64,000 bases of DNA from Hyphomicrobium methylovorum (GCF_013626205.1 NZ_QHJE01000001.1:1612001-1676000), one strand, 5' to 3'. Numbered from the stretch's first letter, positions 36,604-47,513 are shown. The notes: generated by a model not told the origin, from the sequence alone. Made by a program: numbers and translations.

Positions 36604-37830
36604 TCAACGATCGCGTTTTCCCAGCGTCCTCAGGCGGAGCGCATTGAGCTTGATGAAGCCCTGGGCGTCCTTCTGGTCGTAGGCGCCCTTGTCGTCCTCG
36701 AACGTGACGAGCGTTGGCGCATAAAGGGATTTCGGACTTTCGCGGCCGGTGACGATGACGTTGCCCTTGTAGAGTTCGAGGGTAACTTCGCCTTCGACAT
36801 GCTCCTGGCTCTTGTCGATGAGGGCTTGAAGCATCTCGCGCTCGGGGGCGAACCAGAAGCCATTGTAAATCAGCTCGGCGTAGCGCGGCATGATCTCGTC
36901 CTTGAGATGGGCCGCGCCACGGTCGAGCGTGACGGACTCGATGGCGCGGTGCGCCGTCAAAAGGATCGTGCCGCCGGGGGTTTCATACACGCCGCGAGAT
37001 TTCATGCCGACGAAGCGGTTTTCGACGAGGTCGAGGCGGCCGATGCCGTTGTCGCGGCCGAGGTCATTCAGGGCCTTCAACAAAGTCGCGGGCGAGAGCT
37101 TCTTGCCGTCGATAGAGACGGCATCGCCCTTCGAGAAGCCGATGCGGATCGTCGTCACCTTGTCGGGAGCGTCCATCGGCGAGATGGTGCGCTGATAGAC
37201 GATCTCGGGCGCTTTCTTGGCCGGGTCTTCCAGCACTTTGCCCTCGGAGGAGGAGTGCAGCAGGTTGGCGTCAACCGAGAACGGCGCTTCGCCTTCCTTG
37301 TCCTTGGCAACGGGAATCTGATTGCGGCGTGCGAAGTCCAGCAGGTCATCGCGACCCTTGAACGTCCATTCGCGCCAGGGGGCAATAATCTTGATGCCCG
37401 GCTCCAGCGCATAGTAGCCGAGTTCGAAACGAACCTGGTCGTTGCCCTTGCCGGTCGCGCCGTGACAGACGGCATCGGCGCCAACCTTGCGGGCGATCTC
37501 AATCTGCTTTTTCGAGATCAGCGGCCGGGCGATCGAGGTGCCGAGAAGGTAGACGCCCTCGTAGACGGCGTTGGCGCGGAACATCGGGAACACGTAGTCA
37601 CGAACGAATTCCTCGCGCAGGTCTTCGATGAAGATGTTCTCTTCCTTGATGCCGAGCATCAGGGCCTTTTCCCGGGCGGGGGCAAGTTCTTCGCCCTGAC
37701 CAAGATCGGCCGTGAAGGTTACGACTTCGGCGCCGTAGGTTTCCTGCAGCCATTTCAGAATAATCGACGTATCGAGGCCGCCCGAATAGGCGAGAACGAC
37801 TTTCTTTACGGATTTGGAGGCGGCGCTCAT
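36604..37830 (-). CDS. argG: Argininosuccinate synthase
   Basis: Joins citrulline and aspartate with ATP in arginine synthesis. The 408-aa protein has the N-type ATP pyrophosphatase motif [10 protein letters not shown] (residues 13-22) and conserved [18 protein letters not shown] and [22 protein letters not shown] segments. Start ATG 37830 is the family N-terminus. Its arginine could feed agmatine for the nearby aguA-aguB pair, but ybaL lies between and there is no sign of shared transcription. Confidence 0.97.
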   Translation of the reverse strand: MSAASKSVKKVVLAYSGGLDTSIILKWLQETYGAEVVTFTADLGQGEELAPAREKALMLGIKEENIFIEDLREEFVRDYVFPMFRANAVYEGVYLLGTSIARPLISKKQIEIARKVGADAVCHGATGKGNDQVRFELGYYALEPGIKIIAPWREWTFKGRDDLLDFARRNQIPVAKDKEGEAPFSVDANLLHSSSEGKVLEDPAKKAPEIVYQRTISPMDAPDKVTTIRIGFSKGDAVSIDGKKLSPATLLKALNDLGRDNGIGRLDLVENRFVGMKSRGVYETPGGTILLTAHRAIESVTLDRGAAHLKDEIMPRYAELIYNGFWFAPEREMLQALIDKSQEHVEGEVTLELYKGNVIVTGRESPKSLYAPTLVTFEDDKGAYDQKDAQGFIKLNALRLRTLGKRDR

Positions 37831-37972
37831 AGGTGATCTGACTTTCGCGAATGGCTTAAGGGAAACGCGCGGCACTATAGGGAGAGAGCCGCGCCTCGCA
37901 AGAGTCTCGAAAGCGGCAACGCGACACGGCTCAGCCGTTAAGACAGATGCATGACAGGATTATGAGGGTCAA

Positions 37973-38578
37973 ATGCAGCCCACGGTTCAGTTCTGGTATG
38001 AATTTGCTTCGACTTATAGCTATCTCGCCGCGATGCGGATCGAGGCGGTGGCGAAACGCAGTGGCGTTCGCGTTGTCTGGCGGCCATTTCTGCTCGGGCC
38101 GATATTCAAATCGCAGGGGTGGACGACGTCGCCTTTCAATATCTACCCGCTCAAGGGCCGCTACATGGTTCGGGATATCGAACGCGTTGCGGCCGCGCGT
38201 GGGCTCGAGTTTCAAATGCCGCCGGTCTTTCCCGCGAATGGGTTAAAAGCGGCGCGGCTTGCAATCGCGGCTTCGCATTGGGATGGCACGGCGGACTTTT
38301 CGCGCGCCGTCTATGGGGCTGCGTTCGGGCGTGGCTTGGATATTGGCAACGATGATGTGTTGCGGGGTTGCCTTGCCGCTGCGCAGCTTCCGGTGGAAAG
38401 CGTTTGGGCCGAGAGCCTCGGAGACGATGTGAAGGGGGCGCTGCGGTCAAACACCGAAGACGCTCAGGCTCGGGGTATTTTCGGGGCGCCGAGTTTCACG
38501 ACGGACGACAACGAGCTCTTTTGGGGCGATGACCGTTTGGACCAAGCCATTGCCTGGGCCGCGCGCGCCGCCGCCTAA
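37973..38578 (+). CDS. DsbA-fold 2-hydroxychromene-2-carboxylate isomerase-like protein
   Basis: Kappa-class glutathione-transferase-like protein of 201 aa. The N-terminus VQFWYEFASTYSYLAAMRIEAVAKRSG has Ser/Thr rather than a CxxC pair, and FNIYPLKGRYMVRDIER and ARGIFGAPSFTTDDNELFWGDDRLDQA (GxPxF cis-Pro loop) are typical of the HCCA-isomerase family. Known members isomerise hydroxychromene carboxylates in naphthalene breakdown or conjugate glutathione. No aromatic-degradation genes are close, so the substrate is open. Divergent from argG. Confidence 0.87.
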   Translation: MQPTVQFWYEFASTYSYLAAMRIEAVAKRSGVRVVWRPFLLGPIFKSQGWTTSPFNIYPLKGRYMVRDIERVAAARGLEFQMPPVFPANGLKAARLAIAASHWDGTADFSRAVYGAAFGRGLDIGNDDVLRGCLAAAQLPVESVWAESLGDDVKGALRSNTEDAQARGIFGAPSFTTDDNELFWGDDRLDQAIAWAARAAA

Positions 38579-38754
38579 TTGGCCGGGCAAACGTCGTGCC
38601 CGACTGACTATATTCATTTTCCGCCCGGTATTTAGCGGATCGTATTGCACCGCACATATTGCGAAAGGCAAAAAGGCGCGGAAAAGCTCGATTTTTCGTG
38701 TCTCTGCTCAATTTGAGGTGATAAACGGACGGGAATAATTCTGCGGGGTGAATC

Positions 38755-39444
38755 GTGTCGAGAAATATCGGATTTCTTTCAGCGTTCCTTCTGGCAGGCG
38801 CTGTCGCGGTGTTTCCGGCGATGGCCGAGGAAATCACCGTAACTGTTCCGATGGATACGCCTGCTGAAGCTCCTGCCGAGGCGGCAGAGACGCACGAAGT
38901 CGAATACGCGGAACCGGCGGCGCCAGCTTCTGTTGCGGAAGATACGTCCGGCGCATCGGCGGCACCCGACGTCGAAGAGGCTCCCGCTGCTGCTCCGGCC
39001 GCAGAGGCCGAGGCTCCGGCTCCGGTGGTCGAGGCACCTGCGCCTGCCGCCGAACCTCAGCATGCTGTAGAAGAAGCACCAGCGCCCGCCGAAAAGAGCG
39101 TGGCGCCTAAGGCGGCGATTGCTCCGGCGAAGCCCAAGAAGACGGCAAAGTCCTGCAAGGATCTCGACGCAGACGCATGCGGGAAAAACAAGCTTTGCAT
39201 CTGGGTGGTCGATGCGACCGCCGTGAAAACGACCGGCACAACCGCCGCGAATGACGACACGAAGGCGAGCTGTCGCTCACTGGCTCTCATGAAGAAAGAA
39301 GCGAAAAAGCACGCGAAAGCTGCGAAAGACGAAGTGCTGCCGTGGGCAGCTGCACCGGCCGCGCCATCGGGCTCGGGCAATAAGGCTGCGGCTGTGCATG
39401 GCACCACCGGCGCTTCAGAGGCGGCACCGGCCGCCGCTCAGTGA
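38755..39444 (+). CDS. Secreted Ala/Pro/Glu-rich protein with a four-Cys C-terminal motif
   Basis: A 229-residue protein starting at GTG 38755 (GGGGTGA about 4 bases before). A signal peptide of about 23 residues (ending VFPAMA) is followed by a low-complexity acidic Ala/Pro region to about residue 120. Then comes a folded-looking part with Cys residues in SCKDLDADACGKNKLCIWVV (near 139-157) and a fourth Cys in SCRSLALMKK. The motif CxxLDxxACxxNxxCxWV suggests a small disulfide domain seen in envelope proteins of related bacteria. Function unknown. Confidence 0.72.
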   Translation: MSRNIGFLSAFLLAGAVAVFPAMAEEITVTVPMDTPAEAPAEAAETHEVEYAEPAAPASVAEDTSGASAAPDVEEAPAAAPAAEAEAPAPVVEAPAPAAEPQHAVEEAPAPAEKSVAPKAAIAPAKPKKTAKSCKDLDADACGKNKLCIWVVDATAVKTTGTTAANDDTKASCRSLALMKKEAKKHAKAAKDEVLPWAAAPAAPSGSGNKAAAVHGTTGASEAAPAAAQ

Positions 39445-39475
39445 TGCCGTTGCGGGCGCAGCGGTCGATATGTCC

Positions 39476-40132
39476 CTAGTGAACGGACACAGACCAGCCC
39501 ATCGGTGACATCAACTGTCGGATGGTGGACGAAGGATCGTTCTTGCCCGTCAGCATCAATCGCCATTGCGCGCACGCCGCATCCGCAGCGTCCATGGCCG
39601 ATGTGCTGGCTCGGGCGGTCGGCGCGGCGACGGCATAGGGCACGCCATACGACAGCATGAACGCCATCATCGGCGCTTGGTAGAAGCTGCGCGGCGTGTT
39701 GTTCCAGATCGCCATTGCGACGGACGATTGCCATTCCATCATTGCTGCGGTGAGACCGGTCGGGTCGTTGGCGCAGAATGCTTGCGCTGCGGGCTGTGGT
39801 GTAACCCAATTGGGTGTGAACGATGGGAGCGCGGGTTTTGCCGGCTGACCGGCCCACGCCTCGAACCACGATTTCCAGGCCGCGCAGCCGTCGGCTGCTG
39901 CCTGCCAGGCTCCGGCCGGGTCCATCGGGATCGCGACATGCACCGGCTCCGGCCGACGCGGTTGGGGTATATCCCATGCGCTCGCGACCGGCCCAGTGCC
40001 GAAGGCTGAGTTAAACTGATTGTGGAGACTGCTCTGCCACGCGAGGTTCGCCGCGACAGAGGCTTGCGATAGTTCGAAAAAGGCTTCCGTTGCCTTTTCC
40101 ATGAACCGGAAGTGGAGCGCGAAATCGAACAC
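39476..40132 (-). CDS. Unknown Trp/Ala-rich protein, phasin-like in style
   Basis: A 218-residue protein with no signal peptide or membrane segment. The first 45 residues look helical (FRFMEKATEAFFELSQASVAAN), followed by many Trp, Pro and Ala (AAWKSWFEAWAGQPAKPALP) and a C-terminal half with MMEWQSSVAMAIWNNTPRSF. This composition is reminiscent of granule-associated proteins, but no family is recognised. Start GTG 40132 is preceded by GGGGGC; ATG 40102 is an alternative. It is convergent with the secreted protein before it. Confidence 0.6.
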   Translation of the reverse strand: MFDFALHFRFMEKATEAFFELSQASVAANLAWQSSLHNQFNSAFGTGPVASAWDIPQPRRPEPVHVAIPMDPAGAWQAAADGCAAWKSWFEAWAGQPAKPALPSFTPNWVTPQPAAQAFCANDPTGLTAAMMEWQSSVAMAIWNNTPRSFYQAPMMAFMLSYGVPYAVAAPTARASTSAMDAADAACAQWRLMLTGKNDPSSTIRQLMSPMGWSVSVH

Positions 40133-40251
40133 AGCGATGCCCCCGAAAAATTACCCATAGCAGATCTGTTGCATCGCAGCAACGATAAGATGGTTAATTG
40201 TTCGCACGCTGTAAATTTCTTGGGCGAGGGCACCAAGCGCGCGTCCGAAAT

Positions 40252-40983
40252 TCAGGTCGCTTCGCGACGCTCGGCACCGGCTTCGTGTCTGCTTTCTTCG
40301 TCGTCTTCGGCCTTGGCCGAAGACGTAGCGTGCTGTGAAAGCTTGAGGCGATTCAGCAGGGATGCGGAGTTGAATGTCCGCTCTGTTGCGGGCTCAGGAT
40401 CGGCGACGACGGGTTTGGTTTCAGCATCGCTCGCGTCGGCCATGCGGCTCGTAGTTCTGGAGTCGATCGGCACGATTTCAACCGGATCCGAGTTTCGCGC
40501 ATCTTGCGGAGCGCGCCCTGCAAATTGACCAGCGGCGAGCCAATAGACGAATCCGCCGAAGAAGCCCGACGTCAGGAATGTCTTCAAAGCGTAGTTGTTC
40601 AGGATGGTCGGTTGGCCGGAAACTTCGCTCGAGTACTGGGCGAAAAAGCCGAGTGCGGAAATGGCGGCACCTGCGATCAGATAATAGGGTAGGCTGCGCA
40701 CCGAGAGCCATTCCGCCATCGCCGCGATGATCAGCACGAATACGAAGGCGAACAGCGCAGTGTGCGTCGCCGTCAAAAGAGCGAGATCGAAGATTTCGCT
40801 TGCTGTTTGAGGTAGCCGATCGATCGGCTCGGCCAGAACGCCGATCGGCGTATTGACGAACAGAACCGTCACGAATCCGGCTGCGATGCAGGCAAGCACG
40901 AATCCAAATAGCACGCGCGCCAACGCCGCAAGGAACTTCAACACCGCGACCCCCGTACGCACGCGACCCCAAGACGGGGTCAT
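40252..40983 (-). CDS. Four-helix membrane protein of unknown function
   Basis: A 243-aa protein with four predicted helices (about 19-42, 68-88, 98-115 and 133-150) and a hydrophilic C-terminal tail of 90 residues rich in Glu, Ala and Asp (SSAKAEDDEESRHEAGAE). The family is not recognised. It starts 73 bases downstream of rlmN on the same strand. A role as an accessory membrane protein is only inferred from topology. Confidence 0.68.
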   Translation of the reverse strand: MTPSWGRVRTGVAVLKFLAALARVLFGFVLACIAAGFVTVLFVNTPIGVLAEPIDRLPQTASEIFDLALLTATHTALFAFVFVLIIAAMAEWLSVRSLPYYLIAGAAISALGFFAQYSSEVSGQPTILNNYALKTFLTSGFFGGFVYWLAAGQFAGRAPQDARNSDPVEIVPIDSRTTSRMADASDAETKPVVADPEPATERTFNSASLLNRLKLSQHATSSAKAEDDEESRHEAGAERREAT

Positions 40984-41055
40984 TTAATGGGGGCTTCGGC
41001 CCGGTCTCAATAGGAATATAGGCAGCGTCGTGCGAGTGCAGATCGACTGTTGCCT

Positions 41056-42246
41056 TCAGGCCGGATCGGCATCGCGGCGTTCGCTTGCACGCAATTTGAG
41101 GCTTTCCGATCGTAGCTGACCGCAAGCTGCGAGAATATCGCGCCCACGCGGTGTGCGGACGGGGCTCGCGTAGCCTGCATGATTGACGACCTCGGCGAAG
41201 CGCTCGATCGTTTCCCAGTCCGAGCACTCGTAGCGTGTTGCGGGCCAAGGATTGAACGGGATCAGGTTGATCTTCGCCGGAATGCCTGCGAGCAGCTTCA
41301 CGAGCGCGCGGGCTTCGGCCAGGCTGTCGTTCACGCCTTTCAGCATGACGTATTCGAACGTGATGCGGCGCGCGTTGGAGAGACCGGGGTAATTCCGGCA
41401 GGCGTCCATCAATTGTGCGATCGGGTATTTGCGATTGATCGGCACGAGTTCGTCGCGCAGCGCGTCATTGGTGGCGTGCAGCGAAATTGCGAGCATCGTG
41501 TCGGCTTCTTCGCCCCAACGAGGAATTTCGGGAACGACGCCAGACGTCGAAAGCGTGATGCGCCGCTTCGACAGCGACAGCCCTTCGCCGTCGGACGCGA
41601 CTTCCATCGCGGCGCGCACGTTGTCGAAATTATAGAGCGGTTCGCCCATGCCCATCAGAACGACGTTGGTGATCTTGCGGTCGCTGTTGGGAAGCAGCCG
41701 CCCGTCGGCAGGGCCTGCCGCGCCCGGCCAATCGCCAATGCGGTCGCGCGCCAGCATGATCTGCGCAACGATCTCGGCCGCATCAAGATTGCGCACAAGG
41801 CGCTGGGTTCCGGTGTGGCAGAACGAGCAGGTGAGCGTGCAGCCGATCTGGCTCGAAATGCAAAGCGTGCCGCGGCCGCTTTCGGGGATGTAGACAGTTT
41901 CGATTTCCGGCGCTCGGGCTTCATGTCCGCGCTTCGCCAAGCGGAGCAGCCATTTGCGCGTACCGTCGATAGAGATCTGTTCGGACACGATCTCAGGGCG
42001 ATCGAGCGTGTAGGCCGTCTTGAGGTGTGCGCGCAGATCTCTCGACACGTCGGTCATCTGATCGAAGTCGGTGACGCCGCGAACATAGATCCAGCTCCAG
42101 AGCTGGCCGACGCGCATGCGAAGCTGCTTTTCAGGCACGCCCGCGGCGGTGAGCGCGGCCTTCAGCCCGTCGCGCGTCAGCCCCGCCAGCGAGGGTTTCG
42201 CGGAGGCTGGCACGGCATCGAGATTGATGAGCGGCGCGGCGGTCAT
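41056..42246 (-). CDS. rlmN: Dual-specificity RNA methyltransferase RlmN
   Basis: Radical-SAM enzyme that methylates C2 of A2503 in 23S rRNA and A37 in some tRNAs. The 396-aa protein has the CxxxCxxC cluster in [18 protein letters not shown] (about residues 128-145) and the C-terminal catalytic Cys in [30 protein letters not shown] and the [15 protein letters not shown]-terminal helix are further family marks. Activity proofreads translation. Standard length and complete. Confidence 0.96.
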   Translation of the reverse strand: MTAAPLINLDAVPASAKPSLAGLTRDGLKAALTAAGVPEKQLRMRVGQLWSWIYVRGVTDFDQMTDVSRDLRAHLKTAYTLDRPEIVSEQISIDGTRKWLLRLAKRGHEARAPEIETVYIPESGRGTLCISSQIGCTLTCSFCHTGTQRLVRNLDAAEIVAQIMLARDRIGDWPGAAGPADGRLLPNSDRKITNVVLMGMGEPLYNFDNVRAAMEVASDGEGLSLSKRRITLSTSGVVPEIPRWGEEADTMLAISLHATNDALRDELVPINRKYPIAQLMDACRNYPGLSNARRITFEYVMLKGVNDSLAEARALVKLLAGIPAKINLIPFNPWPATRYECSDWETIERFAEVVNHAGYASPVRTPRGRDILAACGQLRSESLKLRASERRDADPA

Positions 42247-42329
42247 GACGGTCTAATGCTGTCCGGAATTTCAGGGTTCCAGCGTCTTCTATAACCGTTC
42301 GGGGATTGTGAATAGCTGGCGCATGGTCG

Positions 42330-42354
42330 CCGGGGGCGCGCTCGACGCCCCCGG
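42330..42354 (-). terminator. Terminator-like hairpin after hslU
   Basis: Perfect 9-bp stem CCGGGGGCG / CGCCCCCGG (42330-42338 with 42346-42354), 11 bases beyond the hslU stop. No T tract follows on either strand, so it is a very stable hairpin likely to stop or protect the mRNA end. Confidence 0.6.
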
Positions 42355-42365
42355 AGCGCCCACGA

Positions 42366-43673
42366 TTAGAGGATGAACCGGCTCAGATCGGCGTTTTTCG
42401 ACAGTGCGCCGACGCGGTCTGTGACGTAGGCACGGTCGATAACCAAGGTTTGCCCGGTTCTGTCTGACGCCTCGAACGAGATGTCGTCCAGCACGCGTTC
42501 GAGGATCGTTTGCAGCCTGCGCGCTCCGATGTTCTCGACGGTTGAATTTACTTCGACGGCAGCATCCGCCAAAGCGTCGATGGCGTCCGGCGTGAACTCG
42601 AGTGTAAAGCCTTCCGTCGCCATCAGAGCGATGTACTGCTTGATAAGGCTCGCCTGGGGTTCGGTGAGAATGCGTTTCATGTCGTCACGCGTGAGAGCGC
42701 TTAACTCGACGCGGATCGGCAATCGCCCCTGCAGTTCGGGGAGCAAGTCCGACGGTTTGGCAACGTGAAATGCGCCCGACGCAATGAAGAGGATGTGGTC
42801 TGTTTTGACGGGGCCGTGCTTGGTCGTGACGGTGGTGCCCTCGATGAGAGGAAGCAGGTCGCGTTGCACGCCTTCGCGCGAGACGTCTGCGCCGCCGCGT
42901 GTGCCATCGCCGCGCGAGCAGATCTTGTCGAGTTCATCCAGGAACACGATGCCGTTGTTTTGAACGGCGGCAACCGCATCGGCCGTGATTTGCTCGTTGT
43001 CGATCAGCTTGTCGCTTTCGTCTGCGATCAGAATTTCATAGCTGTCCTTGACGGTCACGTGGCGCGGCTTGGTGCGCTGACCGAGGGCCTTGCCGAGCAT
43101 TTCACCGATGTTGATCGAGGCCATCGACGCGCCGCCCGGCATATCGAACATCGGGATCTGCGGCGCCTGATCGGCGACGAGAATGTCGATTTCCTTGTCG
43201 TTCAGCTCATTGTTGCGCAGCTTTTTGCGGAAGCTTTCGCGCGTTGCCGGGGATGCGTTGCTGCCGACCAGCGCATCAATCACGCGTTCTTCGGCGACCT
43301 TCTCGGCGCGTGCACGTACGTCTTTTCGTTTCATGTCACGGACGAGCACGATGCCGACTTCGACGAGATCGCGGATGATGCTTTCGACGTCGCGGCCGAC
43401 GTAGCCGACTTCGGTGAACTTGGTCGCCTCGATCTTGAGAAACGGTGCGCCTGCGAGCTTCGCCAGTCGTCGTGAGATTTCTGTTTTGCCGACGCCAGTC
43501 GGGCCGATCATCAGAATGTTTTTCGGCAGCACTTCGTCACGCAGATCGCCCGTCAACTGCTGGCGGCGCCAGCGGTTGCGGAGTGCGATTGCGACGGCGC
43601 GCTTGGCGTCGTTCTGGCCGACGATGTAGCGATCGAGTTCGGATACGATTTCACGCGGAGAAAAGTTGGTCAT
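42366..43673 (-). CDS. hslU: HslU, ATPase of the HslUV protease
   Basis: AAA+ unfoldase of 435 aa that feeds proteins into HslV. Walker [10 protein letters not shown] is at residues 57-65, Walker [12 protein letters not shown] near 247, and the intermediate domain lies between about 110 and 240. The C-terminal ADLSRFIL tail docks into HslV. Its ATG overlaps the stop of the membrane-protein gene by four bases (ATGA), so translation is coupled; hslV is the gene before that. Confidence 0.97.
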   Translation of the reverse strand: MTNFSPREIVSELDRYIVGQNDAKRAVAIALRNRWRRQQLTGDLRDEVLPKNILMIGPTGVGKTEISRRLAKLAGAPFLKIEATKFTEVGYVGRDVESIIRDLVEVGIVLVRDMKRKDVRARAEKVAEERVIDALVGSNASPATRESFRKKLRNNELNDKEIDILVADQAPQIPMFDMPGGASMASINIGEMLGKALGQRTKPRHVTVKDSYEILIADESDKLIDNEQITADAVAAVQNNGIVFLDELDKICSRGDGTRGGADVSREGVQRDLLPLIEGTTVTTKHGPVKTDHILFIASGAFHVAKPSDLLPELQGRLPIRVELSALTRDDMKRILTEPQASLIKQYIALMATEGFTLEFTPDAIDALADAAVEVNSTVENIGARRLQTILERVLDDISFEASDRTGQTLVIDRAYVTDRVGALSKNADLSRFIL

Positions 43674-44782
43674 TGCCTTGCCGGTGGGAGATGACGGGCG
43701 AGCCCGGTGGATTGAAACAAGGAGAGGAGGCGCTTCCGGATCGGATGCCAGAAAACGCCAAGCAGCAGCACGAAGCCGCCAACGCAGGCGAGCGTCATTA
43801 CAAACGACGACGGTATTCCAGTTGCGCTCTGGCTGATGTCGCCTCGGCTCAGAATGTCATAAACGGCGATCGTAAACGCGAACAGCGACGATACCAGGAT
43901 CGCGCGCCGGTCAATCAGCAATGCGATGAGCCCGAGGATTAGAACGGTGAGCAGGACGGCGCCGGATGTGCTTGGTCCGTTGGTCGATTCCTTCACCATC
44001 GCGAGAACGGGCGAAACGATCATCGGGGCTGCAACGAGGTGCAGCCAGAACGCGCAATCGGAGAGGCGCGTGCGGCGCTCCTTGTCGTGTGAATCGTAGA
44101 CAAGCGCGATGGCGAAGAGCGCGAGGCCGTAACCGAAGGCGAGTAGCGTCCAGCCGGTCGTGGCGGCGATGAGCCAGTTCAAGACGAAGTAACCAAAGCA
44201 GGCGATCAGCGCGAGCGCGAATGGCAGGCGGAAGCGGGCATAGTAAAGCGTGGCGGCAATCAGTGCAGGTGTCGCGAACAGCAGTGTCGGGTTTCGCCAG
44301 AATACCAGGTCGGAATAGAGGTCACGGTTCGCGTCGGCAAATATTTGCGCGTGATACTGGATCACGACGGCAGCGGCTGCGAAGACCGTGAACAGGACCG
44401 CGAGGACCATGCCGGGAAGCACGGCGCGTAGACGGCGAACGAGCAATTCACTCAAGAGCCAGAACGTCACCGCAGCAACCGCGACGATGCTCAGCGAGAA
44501 AGCCGGAGCGGCGGCGGAGAGAAACGCGCCGGCGACGAGCAGAACACCAATCGTCAGAAAGACGTCGTTGAAGCCATTCAGGAAGCGGAAGCGTTCTTCG
44601 TCGGCGAGCGCCGGCTCACCGTCGGGACCGATTTGCGTTGCCTCACGCGGGACGTTTGGATTGTTCGCGCGCAGGGCGCGTAACTTTTCGGCTTGAGCGG
44701 CATCGATAACCCCTGCGTCCACGGCCGCTTGCAGGTCGTCGGGCGTCGAGGCGCCGGGTGTTGAAGCGTTCGGCATCGTCAT
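43670..44782 (-). CDS. Multi-helix membrane protein between hslV and hslU
   Basis: A 370-residue protein whose first 55 residues are cytosolic and hydrophilic ([20 protein letters not shown], a DUF2157-like helical start), followed by about ten hydrophobic helices. No catalytic motif is seen. It is sandwiched in the hslV-hslU operon, 53 bases after hslV and overlapping hslU by four bases, so it is made together with the protease. This could mean a membrane partner for HslUV, but the family has no known function. Conservation of the position needs checking. Confidence 0.75.
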   Translation of the reverse strand: MTMPNASTPGASTPDDLQAAVDAGVIDAAQAEKLRALRANNPNVPREATQIGPDGEPALADEERFRFLNGFNDVFLTIGVLLVAGAFLSAAAPAFSLSIVAVAAVTFWLLSELLVRRLRAVLPGMVLAVLFTVFAAAAVVIQYHAQIFADANRDLYSDLVFWRNPTLLFATPALIAATLYYARFRLPFALALIACFGYFVLNWLIAATTGWTLLAFGYGLALFAIALVYDSHDKERRTRLSDCAFWLHLVAAPMIVSPVLAMVKESTNGPSTSGAVLLTVLILGLIALLIDRRAILVSSLFAFTIAVYDILSRGDISQSATGIPSSFVMTLACVGGFVLLLGVFWHPIRKRLLSLFQSTGLARHLPPARQ

Positions 44783-44835
44783 CCTTGAGGCAACGGAGCG
44801 AGGAGGGCCATCGTCATATCGTTCGGAGACTGAGG

Positions 44836-45423
44836 TTACGCTTGGGTTGGGTCGGATACGCTCGATTCCAGCGATTCAAGCACGAGGCTGGTGTTCGTGT
44901 AGACGCAGATTTCAGCGGCGATTGCCATGGCTTTCCTGGCGATCGCTTCGGCGTCGAGCGGTTGATCCAGGAGTGCGCGGGCGGCGGAAAGTGCATAGTT
45001 GCCGCCGGAGCCGATGCCCATGACATAGTTTTCCGGTTCGAGCACGTCGCCGGTGCCGGTCAGGACAAGCGTCGTGCTGGCGTCGGCAACGATCATCATG
45101 GCTTCGAGGCGGCGCAGGAAACGGTCCGTTCGCCAGTCCTTCGCGAGTTCGACGGCGGCGCGTGTGAGCTGTCCGGGATATTGCTCGAGCTTGCCTTCGA
45201 GGCGTTCGAACAGCGTGAACGCGTCGGCGGTTGCTCCCGCGAACCCGCCGATCACGTCACCCTTGCCGAGGCGGCGGACCTTTTTGGCGTTCGATTTGAT
45301 GATCGTCTGGCCGAGGCTGACCTGACCGTCGCCCGCGATTACGACGCGCCCGCCCTTGCGGACGGTCAGGATCGTGGTGGCGTGCCAGGAGGCGTGGGAA
45401 GAATTTGGGCTGGTTTGGGTCAT
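44836..45423 (-). CDS. hslV: HslV, peptidase of the HslUV protease
   Basis: Proteasome-like threonine peptidase of 195 aa, forming a double hexamer. The catalytic N-terminal Thr is probably Thr16 in [13 protein letters not shown], so a 15-residue propeptide must be removed; E. coli HslV has only the initiator Met. Family motifs [22 protein letters not shown] and [16 protein letters not shown] are intact. First gene of hslV-membrane protein-hslU and divergent from hisB. Confidence 0.96.
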   Translation of the reverse strand: MTQTSPNSSHASWHATTILTVRKGGRVVIAGDGQVSLGQTIIKSNAKKVRRLGKGDVIGGFAGATADAFTLFERLEGKLEQYPGQLTRAAVELAKDWRTDRFLRRLEAMMIVADASTTLVLTGTGDVLEPENYVMGIGSGGNYALSAARALLDQPLDAEAIARKAMAIAAEICVYTNTSLVLESLESSVSDPTQA

Positions 45424-45605
45424 GTGTGCCGGTCAATTAAGGTTTTGCGGGCAAGATACAAGTCGTTCCCGGGTTTGTGCGGCTTTCGGGCCTTGAGGTC
45501 CAGCTTGGCGGGACGGGACGGTTCCTGATACATGCTCGGGTGCCGGTTCGGGCTTGCTTTAGCGCGACCCGGCAGGACGAATTGTGACGTGAGGCGGAGA
45601 GACTT

Positions 45606-46196
45606 GTGAAGCGCCAGGCGACGATAACGCGAAAGACTAAGGAGACTGAAATCTCCGCGACCGTTAATCTCGACGGAAACGGGGCTTACGACATCCAGAC
45701 GGGTATCGGCTTTCTCGATCATATGCTTGAGCAACTCGCTCGCCATTCGTTGATCGACATCACGCTGCGCGCCAAGGGCGACCTGCACATCGATTTTCAC
45801 CATACCGCCGAAGATACCGGCATCGTCATCGGGCAAGCGATCGCACAGGCGCTCGGCGACAAGGCGGGGATCGTGCGGTATGCGGACGTCCATTTGCCGA
45901 TGGACGAGACGCTGACGCGCGTCGCGCTCGACGTGTCGGGGCGGCCGTTTCTGATCTGGAAGGCAGAGTTTTCTCGCCACAAGGTCGGGGAAATGGATAC
46001 CGAACTCTTTCGCGAGTGGTTCCAGGCGTTTGCGCAGAACGCTGGGATTACGCTGCACGTCGAGAATCTCTACGGCGAGAACAATCACCATATAGCCGAG
46101 ACTTGCTATAAGGGGCTGGCCCGGGCACTTCGGACGGCCATTTCGCTCGATCCGAGGCAGGCGGGGCGCATTCCTTCGACAAAGGGTTCGCTTTAG
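45606..46196 (+). CDS. hisB: Imidazoleglycerol-phosphate dehydratase
   Basis: Manganese-dependent dehydratase of the histidine pathway, 196 aa. The two repeated metal-binding HxxxH-type motifs are [17 protein letters not shown] and [15 protein letters not shown], with [18 protein letters not shown] near the C-terminus. Start is GTG 45606 with GGAGAG about 6 bases upstream. It heads hisB-DUF2628-hisH. Note that the monofunctional form (no phosphatase domain) is present, the usual alphaproteobacterial state. Confidence 0.97.
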   Translation: MKRQATITRKTKETEISATVNLDGNGAYDIQTGIGFLDHMLEQLARHSLIDITLRAKGDLHIDFHHTAEDTGIVIGQAIAQALGDKAGIVRYADVHLPMDETLTRVALDVSGRPFLIWKAEFSRHKVGEMDTELFREWFQAFAQNAGITLHVENLYGENNHHIAETCYKGLARALRTAISLDPRQAGRIPSTKGSL

Positions 46197-46244
46197 GCCC
46201 GCGTTTCGCAGACTGACAACACTTCGCTCCAGGAGCCAAAGCCC

Positions 46245-46724
46245 GTGGTGACCTATACCGTTCATGAGCCGTTGACGCCGGGTTCCGATCGCGTCGATCG
46301 CGGCGTTGAACTCGCGTTCATCAAAGACGGCTTTTCGTGGCTGACGGCGATTTGTCCGCCACTCGGTTTTCTGGCGAACGGACTTTGGCTGTTCGCCATC
46401 GGCTATTTCTTTTTGGCGGGTGTGCTCGCGTGGGCGCTCAGCGCGTGGAAAGTCGATCCGCAGGTGACGGGCTTGCTGTTTTTGGGGCTCAACTTCTATC
46501 TCGGGTTTGAAGTGTCCTCGCTGAAGCGGTGGATGCTGTCGCAAACGGGATGGCAGACGCTGGGCGTCGTGACCGGCAAGACAATTGCGGATTGCGAGCG
46601 CCGGTTCTTCGAGAGCTGGCTTCCGAATCAGCCGATCCTTTCGAACGAGCCGAGCAACACTCGCGCCGCCGACACAGCTCCTCGACGCGGCTCGCGGTTC
46701 TGGCCGTTCGGAGCGCGCGGCTAA
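46245..46724 (+). CDS. DUF2628 membrane protein of the his cluster
   Basis: A 159-residue protein with two or three helices (about 30-75 and 80-100), starting with the DUF2628 pattern [29 protein letters not shown] and containing [15 protein letters not shown]. It is conserved between hisB and hisH in Hyphomicrobiales, which suggests a link to the operon, but its function is unknown. Start GTG 46245 has AGGAG 9 bases upstream. The C-terminal 35 residues are polar and rich in Arg and Pro. Confidence 0.88.
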   Translation: MVTYTVHEPLTPGSDRVDRGVELAFIKDGFSWLTAICPPLGFLANGLWLFAIGYFFLAGVLAWALSAWKVDPQVTGLLFLGLNFYLGFEVSSLKRWMLSQTGWQTLGVVTGKTIADCERRFFESWLPNQPILSNEPSNTRAADTAPRRGSRFWPFGARG

Positions 46725-46734
46725 GCTGAAATCC

Positions 46735-47388
46735 ATGCAGAACGTCGTCATCATCGATTATGGCTCGGGCAATCTCCACTCGGCGGCGAAGGCCTTCGAG
46801 AGCGCGGCGCGCGAGAGCGAGATCGCTTCCAACATCGTCGTCAGTTCGCGTGCGGAGGACGTGCTGCGGGCTGATCGCGTCGTGCTTCCCGGCGTCGGTG
46901 CTTACGCCGACTGCAAGCGCGGGCTGGAGCGCGTTCCCGGGATGATCGCGGCGCTCGAAGAAACTGTACGCCAAAACGGACGGCCTTTTCTGGGCATTTG
47001 CGTCGGTATGCAGCTGTTGAGTGAACGAGGGCGCGAATTCGCGGTCACTGACGGGCTCGGTTGGATTAAGGGTGAGGTTCGGGCGATCGAGCCCTCAGAT
47101 CCCGCGCTCAAGATTCCGCATATGGGATGGAACACGCTCGCGGTTGAGCACGAGCACGCGCTGCTTGATGGCATCCCTACAGGGCGCGACGGCTGGCACG
47201 CGTATTTCGTGCATTCGTTCCAACTCGCGCCAACCGACCGGCGCGTGGTGGTGGCGGATACGGATTACGGTGGGGCGATCACGGCGCTCGTTGCGGATGG
47301 CAACATCGCGGGCACTCAGTTTCACCCCGAGAAGAGCCAGAAGCTCGGGCTGAAGTTGATCGCGAATTTTCTGAACTGGAAGCCGTAA
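46735..47388 (+). CDS. hisH: Imidazole glycerol phosphate synthase, glutaminase subunit
   Basis: Class I glutamine amidotransferase of 217 aa that supplies ammonia to HisF. Catalytic Cys89 ([11 protein letters not shown]), His197 and Glu199 (TQFHPEKSQ) are present; the oxyanion region PGVGAYADC is intact. Start ATG 46735 is preferred because [16 protein letters not shown] is the family N-terminus; the open frame begins inside the DUF2628 gene. hisA, which normally follows, is displaced 2 kb by an inverted block. Confidence 0.96.
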   Translation: MQNVVIIDYGSGNLHSAAKAFESAARESEIASNIVVSSRAEDVLRADRVVLPGVGAYADCKRGLERVPGMIAALEETVRQNGRPFLGICVGMQLLSERGREFAVTDGLGWIKGEVRAIEPSDPALKIPHMGWNTLAVEHEHALLDGIPTGRDGWHAYFVHSFQLAPTDRRVVVADTDYGGAITALVADGNIAGTQFHPEKSQKLGLKLIANFLNWKP

Positions 47389-47513
47389 GCAAGCGCTTCT
47401 TTCGCGCGGTAGGGGCTAGCCAAACAATTCCGGGATGCGAAGAGCGTGCGCGTGGCGGGCGCATCAGAGGCGCCTCGGCAGTTTTATTTTCTGTTCAATC
47501 ATCGAGCCTATTC

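Noticed and set aside
45420-46754. Minus-strand frame of 444 codons
   Set aside because: Antisense to hisB and the DUF2628 gene, both strongly supported.
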